Assembly (NCBI GenBank): GCA_020201035.1
Contig: JAIVHO010000033.1
Coordinates: 55,189 to 119,188, forward strand
Source of the DNA: Bacteroidales bacterium
GTDB lineage: Bacteria > Bacteroidota > Bacteroidia > Bacteroidales > VadinHA17
Direction of reading: 5' to 3'
DNA: 64,000 nt
The notes under the pieces are model-generated. The model made no database searches, was not told where the DNA came from, and saw only the letters and a list, made by a program, of their open reading frames with translations. A program made the translations under genes and the position numbers. This document shows positions 53,405 through 62,729 of the stretch, one piece after another (positions within the stretch are counted from its first letter, which is position 1; every line of letters begins with the position of its first letter).

Positions 53405-54838
53405 GTGGATATTTTCGAAAAGATCAGGAATAACAGAGGTGCACTCGGCCAGTACCAGGAGGCTTCACACGGTTACTTTACATTTCCAAAGCTGGAAGGT
53501 GAGATTCAGCCAAGAATGAAATTTATGGGGCGCGAGGTGCTGACCTGGAGCCTGAATAACTATCTGGGACTTGCCAATCACCCGGAAGTGAGAAAAACTG
53601 ATGCTGAGGCAGCGGCAAAATACGGAATGGCATATCCCATGGGAGCCAGGATGATGTCAGGACAGACATCCACTCATGAGCAGTTTGAAAGGATGTCTGC
53701 AGAATTCGTGGGTAAAGAGGATTCCTACCTGCTGAACTACGGCTATCAGGGAATGGTATCCATTATTGATGCTCTTGTCGACAGGCATGATGTGGTTGTT
53801 TATGATTCCGAGTCTCATGCCTGCATAATGGACGGACTAAGGATTCATCTGGGTAAAAGGTATGTATTTCCTCACAACGATATTGAAAACTGCGAAAAGC
53901 AGCTGCAGAGAGCAACAAAGCTGACAGCAGAGACAGGTGGCGGAATTTTGCTTATCACCGAGGGTGTTTTTGGCATGGCCGGAGACCTTGGGGCCCTTGA
54001 CAAGATTGTTGAACTAAAGAAAAAATATAACTTCAGGATTCTTGTTGATGATGCCCACGGGTTTGGAACCATGGGTAAGACAGGAGCCGGGACAGGTGAA
54101 CATTTTGGTGTTCAGGACGAGATTGACGTATACTTTGCAACCTTTGCCAAATCAATGGCCGGCATTGGTGGTTTTGTAGCCAGCACACGTGATGTTGTCA
54201 ACTTCCTGAGATACAATCTCCGGTCACAGATATATGCCAAATCATTGCCAATGGCAATGACTATTGGAGCCATCAAGCGGCTTGAGATGCTTAAGACCAT
54301 GCCTGAGCTTAAGGAAAAACTATGGACCGTCGTAAGAGCGCTGCAGAGCGGTCTGCGTGAGGCGGGACTCGACCTCGGCAAGACAGAATCACCGGTAACA
54401 CCTGTGTTCCTGAAGGGAGGAATTCCTGAAGCGTCACATGTAACACATGATCTGAGAAAGAACTACGGCATCTTCTGTTCAATAGTTGTCTATCCCGTTA
54501 TTCCCAGAGGACTGATTATGCTCAGGATAATCCCGACAGCTGTTCATACCGCTCACTTTTCGAGAGCCGGGCAGACCATACTCATGATCTTCAGCCTTAT
54601 TGTACCGCTGTTGCTTTTTATCAGAAAAAAATGGGCGCTCAGGGCAGTTCAGATATTGACAGCCGCAGGAGCTGTGGTATGGATTGATACCACATGGCAG
54701 CTCATCAGAGCCAGAATAGAGATGGAACAGGACTATATCAGGATGGCCGTGATCCTGCTGACGGTTGCCCTCTTCACGTTAGTCTCTGCCCTGCTGGCAG
54801 GTACAGGCAAAATGAAGGAGAGATATTCCGGAAGGTAA
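53405..54838 (+). CDS. Serine-palmitoyltransferase-like aminotransferase fused to a membrane segment
   Basis: A 477-residue ORF starting at GTG. Residues 1 to about 383 are a PLP-dependent alpha-oxoamine synthase of the serine palmitoyltransferase group: LTWSLNNYLGLANHPE, GARMMSGQTSTHEQFER, SESHACIMDGLRIHLGKRY, ILVDDAHGFGTMGKTG and the PLP-lysine region TFAKSMAGIGGF. Family proteins end about 20-35 residues after PTAVHT. Here PTAVHT is instead followed by AHFSRAGQTILMIFSLIV and about 95 residues with three predicted membrane helices, like a separate small Bacteroidota membrane protein ending LLAGTGKMKERYSGR. The fusion looks like a deletion joining two genes. Catalysis could survive; the enzyme would become membrane-anchored. 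Confidence 0.85.
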   Translation: MDIFEKIRNNRGALGQYQEASHGYFTFPKLEGEIQPRMKFMGREVLTWSLNNYLGLANHPEVRKTDAEAAAKYGMAYPMGARMMSGQTSTHEQFERMSAEFVGKEDSYLLNYGYQGMVSIIDALVDRHDVVVYDSESHACIMDGLRIHLGKRYVFPHNDIENCEKQLQRATKLTAETGGGILLITEGVFGMAGDLGALDKIVELKKKYNFRILVDDAHGFGTMGKTGAGTGEHFGVQDEIDVYFATFAKSMAGIGGFVASTRDVVNFLRYNLRSQIYAKSLPMAMTIGAIKRLEMLKTMPELKEKLWTVVRALQSGLREAGLDLGKTESPVTPVFLKGGIPEASHVTHDLRKNYGIFCSIVVYPVIPRGLIMLRIIPTAVHTAHFSRAGQTILMIFSLIVPLLLFIRKKWALRAVQILTAAGAVVWIDTTWQLIRARIEMEQDYIRMAVILLTVALFTLVSALLAGTGKMKERYSGR

Positions 54839-54907
54839 CCGGGTCAGTTCTGTGACTGAAGATGAAAGATGGATATTCCGGAAGGTAACCGGGTCAGTTC
54901 TGTGACT
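54822..54907 (+). repeat. 36-bp direct repeat across the 3' end of the SPT fusion gene
   Basis: Identical copies at 54822-54857 and 54872-54907 (50-bp period), each beginning GATATTCCGG. The left copy contains the last codons and stop of the gene. Flanking AATGAAGGAGA / GATGAAAGATG sequences are also similar, so about 47 bp appear to have been duplicated in tandem. Confidence 0.9.
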
Positions 54908-55031
54908 CAATCCAAAAAATATTATATTTACCCCCCGTAAGTGTCACCCTTAAGTGTCAGAGGGCAGCTACCGGATGATACGATAACAGGTACAATCCCA
55001 GAAACTACAGGATATCTGAACAATATTTAAT

Positions 55032-57341
55032 ATGAGTAGTGACAGGCTTAAAAAAGTGGCAGTAAGCGACAGGAGAACATTTGTAAAATGGTCCACCCTG
55101 ATCAGCGGGTCACTTCTTGCCGGTCCGGTACTGCAGTCGTGTAGTGATCCGGCCATCGGTGCCGCCGAATCAGCCGCAGCCGCAGCCGCCAAAAGCCCTG
55201 AAACCAAAATTATACGCACCGGATGTCCCTCGCACAACTGCGGAGGCAAATGTCTTCTTAAGCTGCATGTCACTGACGGTGTTATAACCCGTATAGAGAC
55301 TGACGACAGGCAGGGCGATGATATTTCCGACCCGCAGCTGAGAGCCTGCATCCGGGGCCGGTCATACCGCAAGAGGCAATACCACCCTGATAGGCTAAAA
55401 TATCCGCTTAAAAGAACCGGAAAACGGGGTGAGGGTCAGTTTGAAAGGATCAGCTGGGATGAGGCATATGATATTATGCACTCCCGCATAACAGAGATAA
55501 CAGATAAGTATGGCAACGGAGCGATACACCTCCCCTACGGAACAGGCTCCTATACCAACACCAACGGCAGGTGGCCTGCGGTAAGGCTGATGAACATGCT
55601 GGGAGGCAGCCTCGGCTTCTACAACAGCTACTCATGGGCATGTATCAATATTGCCACTCCTTATATGTTTGGCACACTGGAATCAGGTAACCAGCGTCAG
55701 GACTGGCTCAACTCCAGGTACATCCTTATGTGGGGATGGAATCCGGCCGAGATGAAGGACGGAACCAACAGCGATTACTTTATAAGAAAAGCCCGCGAAA
55801 ACGGGGCCAGGGTGGTCTGTATTGACCCCAGACTAAGCCAGAGCGCAGTGGCCCTGGCTGATGAATGGATACCCATCCGGCCCGGTACTGACACAGCTAT
55901 GATGAGTGCAATGGCATACGTTATTATTACTGAAAAGCTTACAGATGATGATTTCATCAGGAGGTGCTGCTCAGGTTATGATGCTGCTACCATGCCCGAC
56001 GGTTATAAAGATCAGGAGAGTTACACCGACTATATACTGGGAACAAGGGACGGGGTACCCAAAACAGCTGAATGGGCTGAAAAGATAACCATGGTACCTG
56101 CCGCTGTTATTGCCAGATTAGCGCGCGAATATGCCACTGCCGGTCCGGCCGTCCTCTACCAGGGTTACGGTATGCAGAGGAGAGCGTACGGGGAGCAGGT
56201 TGTACGGGGCGGGGCATCCCTGGCTGCCATAACAGGCAATATAGGTATCAACGGCGGCTGGGCGAGCGGACTGGCAAATCAGAAGGGCGGTGGCCCTTTC
56301 TGGACAGTGTTCCCGATGGGGAGCAATCCGGTTAAACAAACCATTCCGGTCTTTCTGTGGACCGAGGCGGTGGTCAGGGGAACCGAACTGGGACCACAGG
56401 AGGGTCTGAGAGGCGGAGACTCCCTCGACACCAATATAAAAATGATATGGTCAGTGGCCAGCAATGTGCTGATGAACCAGCATGGTAATCTCAACAGAAC
56501 AAGAAAGATAGTTGAGGATGAGAGCCTGCTGGAGTTTATTGTTGTGCAGGATAATTTTATGACTCCCTCCGCCAGATTTGCTGACCTGGTGCTGCCAGCC
56601 TGCACCCAGTTTGAGACATGGGGAGTAGAGGATGGCTGGAAGTACGGAGAGGAGGTTTTTCTGACCCCGAAAGCCGTGGAACCACCGTTTGAAACAAAGA
56701 GCGATTATGCCATTTGTGCAGGATTGGCCGAGAGGTTTGGTGTATGGGATAAATATACCGAAGGAGGAAGAACAGAAAAGGACTGGGCAGCATGGATGAT
56801 CGATATGAACTACCGGCGCACCCGGTTCCCTGATATGCCGGTCTTCAGGAAGCTGTCAGCATCCAACAAAGGAGTTTATGTTAAACCTGTCACCACTCCG
56901 GCCGTTGCTTTCAGGGAGTTCAGGGAGAATCCTGAAAAGAATCCTCTAAGGACACCCACCGGTAAGATCGAACTTTTTTCAGGGAGGCTGTTTGACATGA
57001 ATATGCCGGATGAGATTCCGGCCGTGGCCAAGTATATAACCGAATGGGAGAGTCCGTTTGGGAAGGAGGCTGAAGAGTTCCCGCTTCAGGCGATGGGACA
57101 CCACTATATGTCGAGGGTTCACTCAACCCACGATAACAATATCTGGTCAATGGAAGCATTTCCACAAAGAGTATTTATTAATCCGGCTGATGCAGAAGAG
57201 AGAGGGATTGCAGACGGAGATATGGTCATAATCCGCAATAACAGGGGCAAAATCAGGATCCCCTGCAGGATAACAAAAAAGATGATGATAATGGTGGAGA
57301 TAGAGAAAGCCCTGCCGGCAGGAAGGAGGAGCAATGGCTGA
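55032..57341 (+). CDS. DMSO-reductase-family molybdopterin oxidoreductase, catalytic subunit
   Basis: A 769-residue molybdo-bis(MGD) enzyme. The N-terminus has a Tat signal (SDRRTFVKW, then LISGSLLAGPVLQSC), which also contains a lipobox-like LQSC. A [4Fe-4S] site follows at CPSHNCGGKC (about residue 64-73) and LRACIRG near 106. Downstream motifs include HLPYGTGSYTNTNGRW, YNSYSWACINIATPYMFG (with a candidate Ser ligand to Mo), LMWGWNPAEMKDGTNS and WIPIRPGTDTAMMSAM. Best fit is DmsA-like, reducing DMSO, TMAO or a similar acceptor; the substrate is not proven. It is first of four overlapping genes with Fe-S, anchor and chaperone partners. Confidence 0.9.
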   Translation: MSSDRLKKVAVSDRRTFVKWSTLISGSLLAGPVLQSCSDPAIGAAESAAAAAAKSPETKIIRTGCPSHNCGGKCLLKLHVTDGVITRIETDDRQGDDISDPQLRACIRGRSYRKRQYHPDRLKYPLKRTGKRGEGQFERISWDEAYDIMHSRITEITDKYGNGAIHLPYGTGSYTNTNGRWPAVRLMNMLGGSLGFYNSYSWACINIATPYMFGTLESGNQRQDWLNSRYILMWGWNPAEMKDGTNSDYFIRKARENGARVVCIDPRLSQSAVALADEWIPIRPGTDTAMMSAMAYVIITEKLTDDDFIRRCCSGYDAATMPDGYKDQESYTDYILGTRDGVPKTAEWAEKITMVPAAVIARLAREYATAGPAVLYQGYGMQRRAYGEQVVRGGASLAAITGNIGINGGWASGLANQKGGGPFWTVFPMGSNPVKQTIPVFLWTEAVVRGTELGPQEGLRGGDSLDTNIKMIWSVASNVLMNQHGNLNRTRKIVEDESLLEFIVVQDNFMTPSARFADLVLPACTQFETWGVEDGWKYGEEVFLTPKAVEPPFETKSDYAICAGLAERFGVWDKYTEGGRTEKDWAAWMIDMNYRRTRFPDMPVFRKLSASNKGVYVKPVTTPAVAFREFRENPEKNPLRTPTGKIELFSGRLFDMNMPDEIPAVAKYITEWESPFGKEAEEFPLQAMGHHYMSRVHSTHDNNIWSMEAFPQRVFINPADAEERGIADGDMVIIRNNRGKIRIPCRITKKMMIMVEIEKALPAGRRSNG

Positions 57342-57966
57342 GAGATACGGCTTCCATATAAACAGCCAGGTCTGCTCCGGATGCAAAACCTGCCAGGTGG
57401 CATGCAAGGACAGGAGTAACCTTAAACCGGGACAGAACTGGAGAAGGGTATATGAGATAGAGGGCGGAGAGTGGAAACAGGAGAGCGGGGCATGGAGCAC
57501 TCTGCCCTGGTCATACAACCTCTCCATATCATGCAACCACTGCTCGGATCCGGCCTGTGTAAGTGCCTGTCCCACCACGGCAATGCATATTGACAGCTCC
57601 GGCATAGTCCTTATTGACAGTGAGAAATGCATGGGATGCGGCTACTGCATGTGGGCATGCCCCTATGAGGCACCCCGACCCGATCCTGAGACAGGAAAGA
57701 TGTCAAAGTGCGATATGTGCATTGATCTGGTGAAGGAGGGTAAGAGGCCCGCTTGTGTGGACTCCTGCCCGATGAGAGCCCTTGACTTTGGAACAATGGA
57801 TCAGCTAAGTGCCAGATACGGAGATTTAGGTGAGGTATGGCCCCTCCCCTCCCGTGAGATTACCGCTCCCTCAATAGTTATCACCGCCCACAGCAAAGCT
57901 GCAGGGGCCGACAACAAAACAGCCATTGTGGCCAACAGGGAGGAGGTAGAAGGTGGAAAACAGTAA
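57334..57966 (+). CDS. DmsB-like four-cluster ferredoxin subunit
   Basis: A 210-residue iron-sulfur subunit that transfers electrons from the membrane anchor to the catalytic subunit. Four [4Fe-4S] sites are complete: CSGCKTCQVAC, CNHCSDPACVSACPTTAM, CMGCGYCMWACPYEAPRP and CDMCIDLVKEGKRPACVDSC. This is the DmsB/NrfC arrangement. The gene overlaps the end of the catalytic subunit gene by 8 bp and the anchor gene by 14 bp, indicating translational coupling. No signal peptide; it would be carried across with its Tat partner. Confidence 0.93.
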   Translation: MAERYGFHINSQVCSGCKTCQVACKDRSNLKPGQNWRRVYEIEGGEWKQESGAWSTLPWSYNLSISCNHCSDPACVSACPTTAMHIDSSGIVLIDSEKCMGCGYCMWACPYEAPRPDPETGKMSKCDMCIDLVKEGKRPACVDSCPMRALDFGTMDQLSARYGDLGEVWPLPSREITAPSIVITAHSKAAGADNKTAIVANREEVEGGKQ

Positions 57967-58744
57967 TATTTCACTGGTGATATTCACACTGCTGGTTCAG
58001 TTTGCGGCCGGACTGATAATAATGGAATATGCAGCAGGCGCAGCAGGCTTACTGCGACTGGCAGATGAAAAAACCGGAAAAAGGATACAGGGAGTAGCCC
58101 TTCTTCTTATGATCTCCGGACTAATAGCCTCTTTTACACATCTCAGCTATCCCCTTAACGCTGTTAATGCACTCAGCAACCTGGGTTCATCATGGATGAG
58201 TCGCGAGATTGCAGCTGTAAGCCTGCTGATACTTGTACTGGCTCTCAGGTTCTCAGGATACTTCATCAACGCTGACTGGCTGAGAGGCAGGAGCATAAGG
58301 TTTATCTCCCTGCTGCTGGCGGTATCACTTATCTATGTAATGATAAAGGTATACTCCCTTCCTACAATGAAATATCTCAGCCATCCCTCACTTGCAACTG
58401 ACTTTGTTGCCGTATCCCTGTGGGGAGGAGTAACACTGCTGGTTATTATAGCCGGCAGATATGGAGGCAGGCTGAAGAGTCACTATGATATTATTTCTTT
58501 TATACTGATAGCGGCAATTCTGGCAAACTCTGTGATATTCAGCAGATTTGCCGGCTCCCCTGATTCATTTCTGGTATGGGTGATTGTTCCTGCCATCCTC
58601 TCGCTGTCAACCTCACTCTTTTCCGCAGGAGTAAAACTGAGAAACAAAAAAGAGTTTTGGAGTGTTATAGTTACAGTAACCGGACTTGCTGTCATTATTG
58701 CAGGCAGAATCCTGTTCCTTAACTATACTTATGCAGTTTTATGA
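57953..58744 (+). CDS. DmsC-like membrane anchor subunit
   Basis: A 263-residue integral membrane protein of the DmsC family with about eight helices, for example LVIFTLLVQFAAGLIIME, GVALLLMISGLIASFTHLSY and LLILVLALRFSGYFINA. It should bind menaquinol and pass electrons to the Fe-S subunit. The motif SFTHLSYPLNAVNALSNLGS with HLxxPxxAxxAxxxLxxS is the DmsC signature. It overlaps both neighbours (14 bp and 4 bp). Confidence 0.88.
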   Translation: MENSNISLVIFTLLVQFAAGLIIMEYAAGAAGLLRLADEKTGKRIQGVALLLMISGLIASFTHLSYPLNAVNALSNLGSSWMSREIAAVSLLILVLALRFSGYFINADWLRGRSIRFISLLLAVSLIYVMIKVYSLPTMKYLSHPSLATDFVAVSLWGGVTLLVIIAGRYGGRLKSHYDIISFILIAAILANSVIFSRFAGSPDSFLVWVIVPAILSLSTSLFSAGVKLRNKKEFWSVIVTVTGLAVIIAGRILFLNYTYAVL

Positions 58745-59382
58745 CAAAATATAACGGGACCAGTAATGATATCCTGAAAGGCTACAGTATGTTACTTTAC
58801 TTTGGAGGCAGTTTTATACTGAACCAGCCAATGGAGAGTTGTATCTACGAGATTGCCGGCAGCGACATCCTTAGGAAGATGCCTGTAGAGAGTGACAACC
58901 CGGGTTTTACAATGGCCTCGGCCTATCTGAACCATATCAACAGCAATACACCTGTTGATTTTGAAGCAATACTTGATGACCATCTGAGACTATTTGGAGG
59001 AATGGGAACACCCAAGGCTCCCCCCTATGAGTCGGTATACCTTTCAGAAGAACACCTTATGAATCAGAAGCAGACACTAGAGGTAAAAAGAACCTATGCC
59101 ACCTATGGATGGGAGTCACAGCTGACTGGTAAGGTGCCTGAAGACCATCTTGGTATTGAACTGCAGTTTCTTAACCTGATGCTTGAAAAATTTGTGGAGA
59201 TAGACGATGATGCCTGTCACAGGGAGGTGGCAGCAGATATACGCAGATTCACAGACACACACCTCACAACCTGGTTGTCAGACTGGAACAGGGATCTGCA
59301 GAAAAATGCAAAATCAAACTTCTACAAAGGGATAGGATATCTGATTGTCTCATCTGTTGAGGATATCAGATCGTTGGTCTGA
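58741..59382 (+). CDS. TorD/DmsD-like redox enzyme maturation chaperone
   Basis: A 213-residue all-helical cytoplasmic protein of the TorD family. Features are YESVYLSEEHLMNQKQTLEV, VPEDHLGIELQFLNLML, the family's E(P)xDHxxxEL motif, and DTHLTTWLSDWNRDL. Such chaperones bind the Tat signal and promote cofactor insertion into the molybdoenzyme. It overlaps the anchor gene by 4 bp and completes the operon of four. No promoter of its own is needed. Confidence 0.88.
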   Translation: MTKYNGTSNDILKGYSMLLYFGGSFILNQPMESCIYEIAGSDILRKMPVESDNPGFTMASAYLNHINSNTPVDFEAILDDHLRLFGGMGTPKAPPYESVYLSEEHLMNQKQTLEVKRTYATYGWESQLTGKVPEDHLGIELQFLNLMLEKFVEIDDDACHREVAADIRRFTDTHLTTWLSDWNRDLQKNAKSNFYKGIGYLIVSSVEDIRSLV

Positions 59383-59463
59383 GAAAAATATTTTTCAACT
59401 GCCCCTGCAAAACAAGCGTTGCGGCCCGATTTTTGTGAAAATCGCTCCGTATAAACCTAAAAA

Positions 59464-60015
59464 ATGACAACCATGATCAGAAACCTTTTGCTGTCGGTAG
59501 CGTTAATTGTGCCGATGGCCCTCTTTAGCCAGGAACAGGGTAACAATACCAACGAGTATAAATACGGGATAGGTGCAGCGGCCGGATTTTCAACGGGTTA
59601 CGGCCTCTCATTCAGGTACTGGCCTTCAGACTGGGGTCTGCAGCTTACAACAGCGCCCTATTACACTAAATCCAATTCAACAATAAGCATAGGAGCAACG
59701 GCTCTGAGAACAATTAAGGATGACGGCAGGATAAAGCTTTTTGGATATATAGGGAATCACCTCTTTTTTGAAAGATACAGCGACTATTGGTATGGATATC
59801 AGGAAGCTGGAAATATCAGCAGGTACAGAACCTGGATCATAGGGGCAGGGCCCGGTTTTGAGTTTATTATAGCCAATAAGGTCAGTTTTAACCTGATGTT
59901 TGGAATTGCTTCCTATACAGAGTTCAATAATTATTCAGAGTTCAATAATAACGACAGAGAAAACTACTGGATGCTTAATATGACGGCTGAAGCCGGATTA
60001 TATTACCGGTTTTAG
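59464..60015 (+). CDS. Small outer-membrane beta-barrel protein
   Basis: A 183-residue protein with a signal peptide (IRNLLLSVALIVPMALFSQE). The mature part alternates hydrophobic and polar residues (YGIGAAAGFSTGYGLSFRYW, IIGAGPGFEFIIANKVSFNL) and ends with a terminal Phe (AEAGLYYRF), typical of an outer-membrane barrel of the OmpW/OprF-like size. No specific family recognised. It follows the Dms operon by 81 bp; functional linkage unknown. Its end overlaps the stop of the convergent SRPBCC gene by 4 bp. Confidence 0.7.
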   Translation: MTTMIRNLLLSVALIVPMALFSQEQGNNTNEYKYGIGAAAGFSTGYGLSFRYWPSDWGLQLTTAPYYTKSNSTISIGATALRTIKDDGRIKLFGYIGNHLFFERYSDYWYGYQEAGNISRYRTWIIGAGPGFEFIIANKVSFNLMFGIASYTEFNNYSEFNNNDRENYWMLNMTAEAGLYYRF

Positions 60016-60398
60016 AAGTTGGGGTTGAAAAATTTCTGGATTGCACCCATAATATATTCACGCCACCCCTCTGATATATTCGCGAAGTCGTCATCCGGAA
60101 TATTTATATGATCAACGGTGACGCGGGTGTTGCCATTATCCCGTTTGAGTATAATGGTAGCAACCGAAGCCTCCTCCTGCTCTCCGAAATACCACTCCTG
60201 CACAATCTTTTTATTTGTGACAGCTTCAACTATACGGCCGGTAATATCCCCCTCCCAAAGAGAGAACTCTTCACCCGGCTCGGCCTTCATAATGGCTGGG
60301 TATCCTGACCAGATGGCAATGGTAACCGGATTGGTGAGAGCGGCGTATACGTCCTCCGCCTCTGCATTGATAACAAATACCTTACTGAATGATTTCAT
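60012..60398 (-). CDS. SRPBCC (AHSA1-like) domain protein
   Basis: From the ATG at 60398 (MKSFSKVFVINAEAEDVYAA) it has 128 residues; the frame is open to 60437. The START/Bet v1-like fold is suggested by AALTNPVTIAIWSGYPAIMK, EEFSLWEGDITGRIVEAV, IVQEWYFGE and WREYIMGAIQKFF. AHSA1-type proteins bind hydrophobic ligands or act as chaperone-linked factors. Ligand unknown. Monocistronic and convergent with the barrel gene. Cytoplasmic. Confidence 0.82.
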   Translation of the reverse strand: MKSFSKVFVINAEAEDVYAALTNPVTIAIWSGYPAIMKAEPGEEFSLWEGDITGRIVEAVTNKKIVQEWYFGEQEEASVATIILKRDNGNTRVTVDHINIPDDDFANISEGWREYIMGAIQKFFNPNF

Positions 60399-60556
60399 AA
60401 TAAAGTCTTTTATGCAAAAAATACCCCCAAGTTGCAACTGCAGATTAATACATCTCCCTCTCTGACAGCACCCTGTTTAATCCAGCAGAAAATTCAATAT
60501 CAAAAGTAACCAATTTAATTGTGCGGCACAGCCTTATACAGAAAGAAAAGATTATG

Positions 60557-60564
60557 TAGGTTTG
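60557..60564 (+). promoter_or_regulatory. Putative -7 box of uvrB
   Basis: TAGGTTTG matches TAnnTTTG about 91 bp before the uvrB ATG. The 17-bp tandem repeats would then lie in the 5' leader of the mRNA. No TTG at the expected distance upstream. Confidence 0.4.
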
Positions 60565-60581
60565 CAATCCTGAAGGAACAG

Positions 60582-60649
60582 ACAACAGAGAAGAACCGAC
60601 AACAGAGAAGAACCGATAACAGAGAAGTGCAGATAACAGAGAAGTGCAG
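60582..60649 (+). repeat. Four tandem 17-bp repeats in the uvrB leader
   Basis: Units start at 60582, 60599, 60616 and 60633: two of ACAACAGAGAAGAACCG and two of ATAACAGAGAAGTGCAG. A fifth, partial unit leads into the ATG at 60655. The purine-rich AGAGAAG core resembles a ribosome-binding site, so repeat number could affect uvrB translation. Confidence 0.92.
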
Positions 60650-60654
60650 ATAAT

Positions 60655-62670
60655 ATGGAGTTCAGATTAGTAAGTGACTATAAGCCAACAGGAGATCAGC
60701 CTGAGGCAATCAGGCAACTGCTTGAGGGAATTAAGCGGGGCGACAGGTTTCAGACGCTGCTGGGAGTCACCGGATCGGGAAAAACATTTACCGTAGCCAA
60801 TGTAATTGAAAAGCTTAACAGGCCTGTTCTGGTGCTGAGTCACAACAAGACCCTTGCTGCCCAGCTTTACGGCGAGTTCAGACAGTTTTTTCCTGAAAAT
60901 GCAGTTGAATATTTTGTCTCATATTACGATTATTATCAGCCGGAAGCATATCTTCCTGTCAGCGACACATACATAGAAAAAGACCTCTCAATCAACGAGG
61001 AGATAGAGAAGCTGAGACTAAGCGCCACCTCATCCCTGCTCTCAGGACGCAGGGATGTAATTGTAGTATCCTCGGTTTCATGCCTCTATGGCATTGGCAA
61101 TCCTGATGATTTTCACAGCAACACCGTCCAGGTCACCAAAGGCCAGAAGATAGGGCGCAACCTGTTGCTCCGCAAACTTGTAGACTCACTCTATTCCAGA
61201 AACGAAACTGAATTTAAAAGAGGCACCTTCAGGGTGAGGGGTGATACGGTGGACCTGTTTCCGGCATATGCAGATATTGCCGTAAGGCTTATTTTCTTTG
61301 GGGATGAGATAGAGGAGATTGAGATTTTTGATCCTGTAGGCGGTAATGTGATTGAGCGACCTGAAACATATGTTATCTATCCGGCTAATATCTTTGTTAC
61401 CACCCGTGAGAGGATAAATCAGGCAGTAACTTTTATAGAGAACGATATGAGGGCTCAGGTGGCTCACTTCAGCGAAAACGGGAAGAAACCGGAAGCAGAG
61501 AGGCTTCAGCAGAGAGTGCTGTATGATCTGGAGATGATAAAGGAACTAGGCTATTGCAGTGGTATAGAAAATTATTCGCGCTACTTTGACGGCAGGAAAC
61601 CGGGAACCAGACCATTCTGTCTGCTCGACTATTTCCCTGATGATTTTATCACAATGATTGATGAGAGTCATGTAACCGTGCCGCAGATAAGGGCGATGTA
61701 CGGAGGTGACCACTCCAGAAAGCAGACACTGGTGGATTATGGGTTCAGGCTGCCATCTGCACTTGACAACAGGCCTTTGCAGCTTGATGAGTTTGAACGC
61801 CTGACCGGACAGACCATCTATGTAAGCGCAACACCTGCCGACTATGAGCTTGAGAAGAGCGAAGGCATATTCGTGGATCAGGTTATTCGTCCGACCGGAC
61901 TCCTTGATCCGCCGATATCTGTAAGGCCAAGCACGAATCAGGTTGATGATCTGATGAATGAGATAAGGAAAAGAAATGAGGCAGGGGAAAGAACCCTCGT
62001 TACTACTCTTACCAAGAGGATGGCGGAAGAGCTTACACTCTATCTTGCAGGCTATGGTGTAAGGTGCAGGTATATCCATTCAGACATTGACACCCTTGAA
62101 CGGGTGGAGATAATGGAAGGGCTGAGGGCAGGTGAATTTGATGTACTTATAGGGGTCAACCTTCTGAGGGAGGGACTTGACCTGCCTGAGGTATCGCTGG
62201 TGGCAGTGCTGGACGCCGACAAGGAGGGTTTTCTGAGATCAGCCAGATCACTTACCCAGACAGCAGGACGGGCTGCACGTAACCTTAACGGACTGGTAAT
62301 CATGTATGCTGATAAGGTTACAAGAAGCATGCAGGAGACTATTGACGAGACCAACAGGCGCAGGGAGAAGCAGATGCAGTATAATCGGGATCATGGCATT
62401 ACCCCTACACAAATATTCAAGGCGGGAAGCTCTGTACTTAAAGAGTTCAGAAAGCAGGGTGTAGAGTCAAAGGCCTATATTGAGCCATCCAGGCCGGATA
62501 TCGCTGCTGACCCGGTAGTAAAGTATATGTCGGCAGAGGCCCTTGAAAAAGCCATTAAGAAGAGCCGGAAGGCGATGGAGAAGGCAGCTTCGGAGCTTGA
62601 CTTTATTCAGGCCGCGCGATACCGTGATGAGATAGCGGGTATGGAAGAGCTTATAAGAAAAAAGAGGTAA
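60655..62670 (+). CDS. uvrB: UvrABC excinuclease subunit B
   Basis: A 671-residue nucleotide-excision-repair helicase-like protein. It begins [20 protein letters not shown] and has Walker [14 protein letters not shown] and the beta-hairpin region [24 protein letters not shown]-like [20 protein letters not shown], motif [23 protein letters not shown] and QTAGRAARN follow. The C-terminal UVR domain is [20 protein letters not shown]. All motifs are intact and length is normal. The leader carries 17-bp tandem repeats. Monocistronic. Confidence 0.97.
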   Translation: MEFRLVSDYKPTGDQPEAIRQLLEGIKRGDRFQTLLGVTGSGKTFTVANVIEKLNRPVLVLSHNKTLAAQLYGEFRQFFPENAVEYFVSYYDYYQPEAYLPVSDTYIEKDLSINEEIEKLRLSATSSLLSGRRDVIVVSSVSCLYGIGNPDDFHSNTVQVTKGQKIGRNLLLRKLVDSLYSRNETEFKRGTFRVRGDTVDLFPAYADIAVRLIFFGDEIEEIEIFDPVGGNVIERPETYVIYPANIFVTTRERINQAVTFIENDMRAQVAHFSENGKKPEAERLQQRVLYDLEMIKELGYCSGIENYSRYFDGRKPGTRPFCLLDYFPDDFITMIDESHVTVPQIRAMYGGDHSRKQTLVDYGFRLPSALDNRPLQLDEFERLTGQTIYVSATPADYELEKSEGIFVDQVIRPTGLLDPPISVRPSTNQVDDLMNEIRKRNEAGERTLVTTLTKRMAEELTLYLAGYGVRCRYIHSDIDTLERVEIMEGLRAGEFDVLIGVNLLREGLDLPEVSLVAVLDADKEGFLRSARSLTQTAGRAARNLNGLVIMYADKVTRSMQETIDETNRRREKQMQYNRDHGITPTQIFKAGSSVLKEFRKQGVESKAYIEPSRPDIAADPVVKYMSAEALEKAIKKSRKAMEKAASELDFIQAARYRDEIAGMEELIRKKR

Positions 62671-62729
62671 CAGTTATTACCTCTCTCTGCTATTAGAGTA
62701 CTTTTTGAAATATAGTACTTACTGTTTTG

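Noticed and set aside
60118..60465. 115-codon plus-strand frame opposite the SRPBCC gene
   Set aside because: It is antisense to a recognisable SRPBCC domain and has no family features; shadow frame.
62690..62725. AGTACT ... AGTACT after uvrB as terminator
   Set aside because: AGTACT is itself palindromic and the pairing is too short; the T-run is within the loop rather than after the stem.
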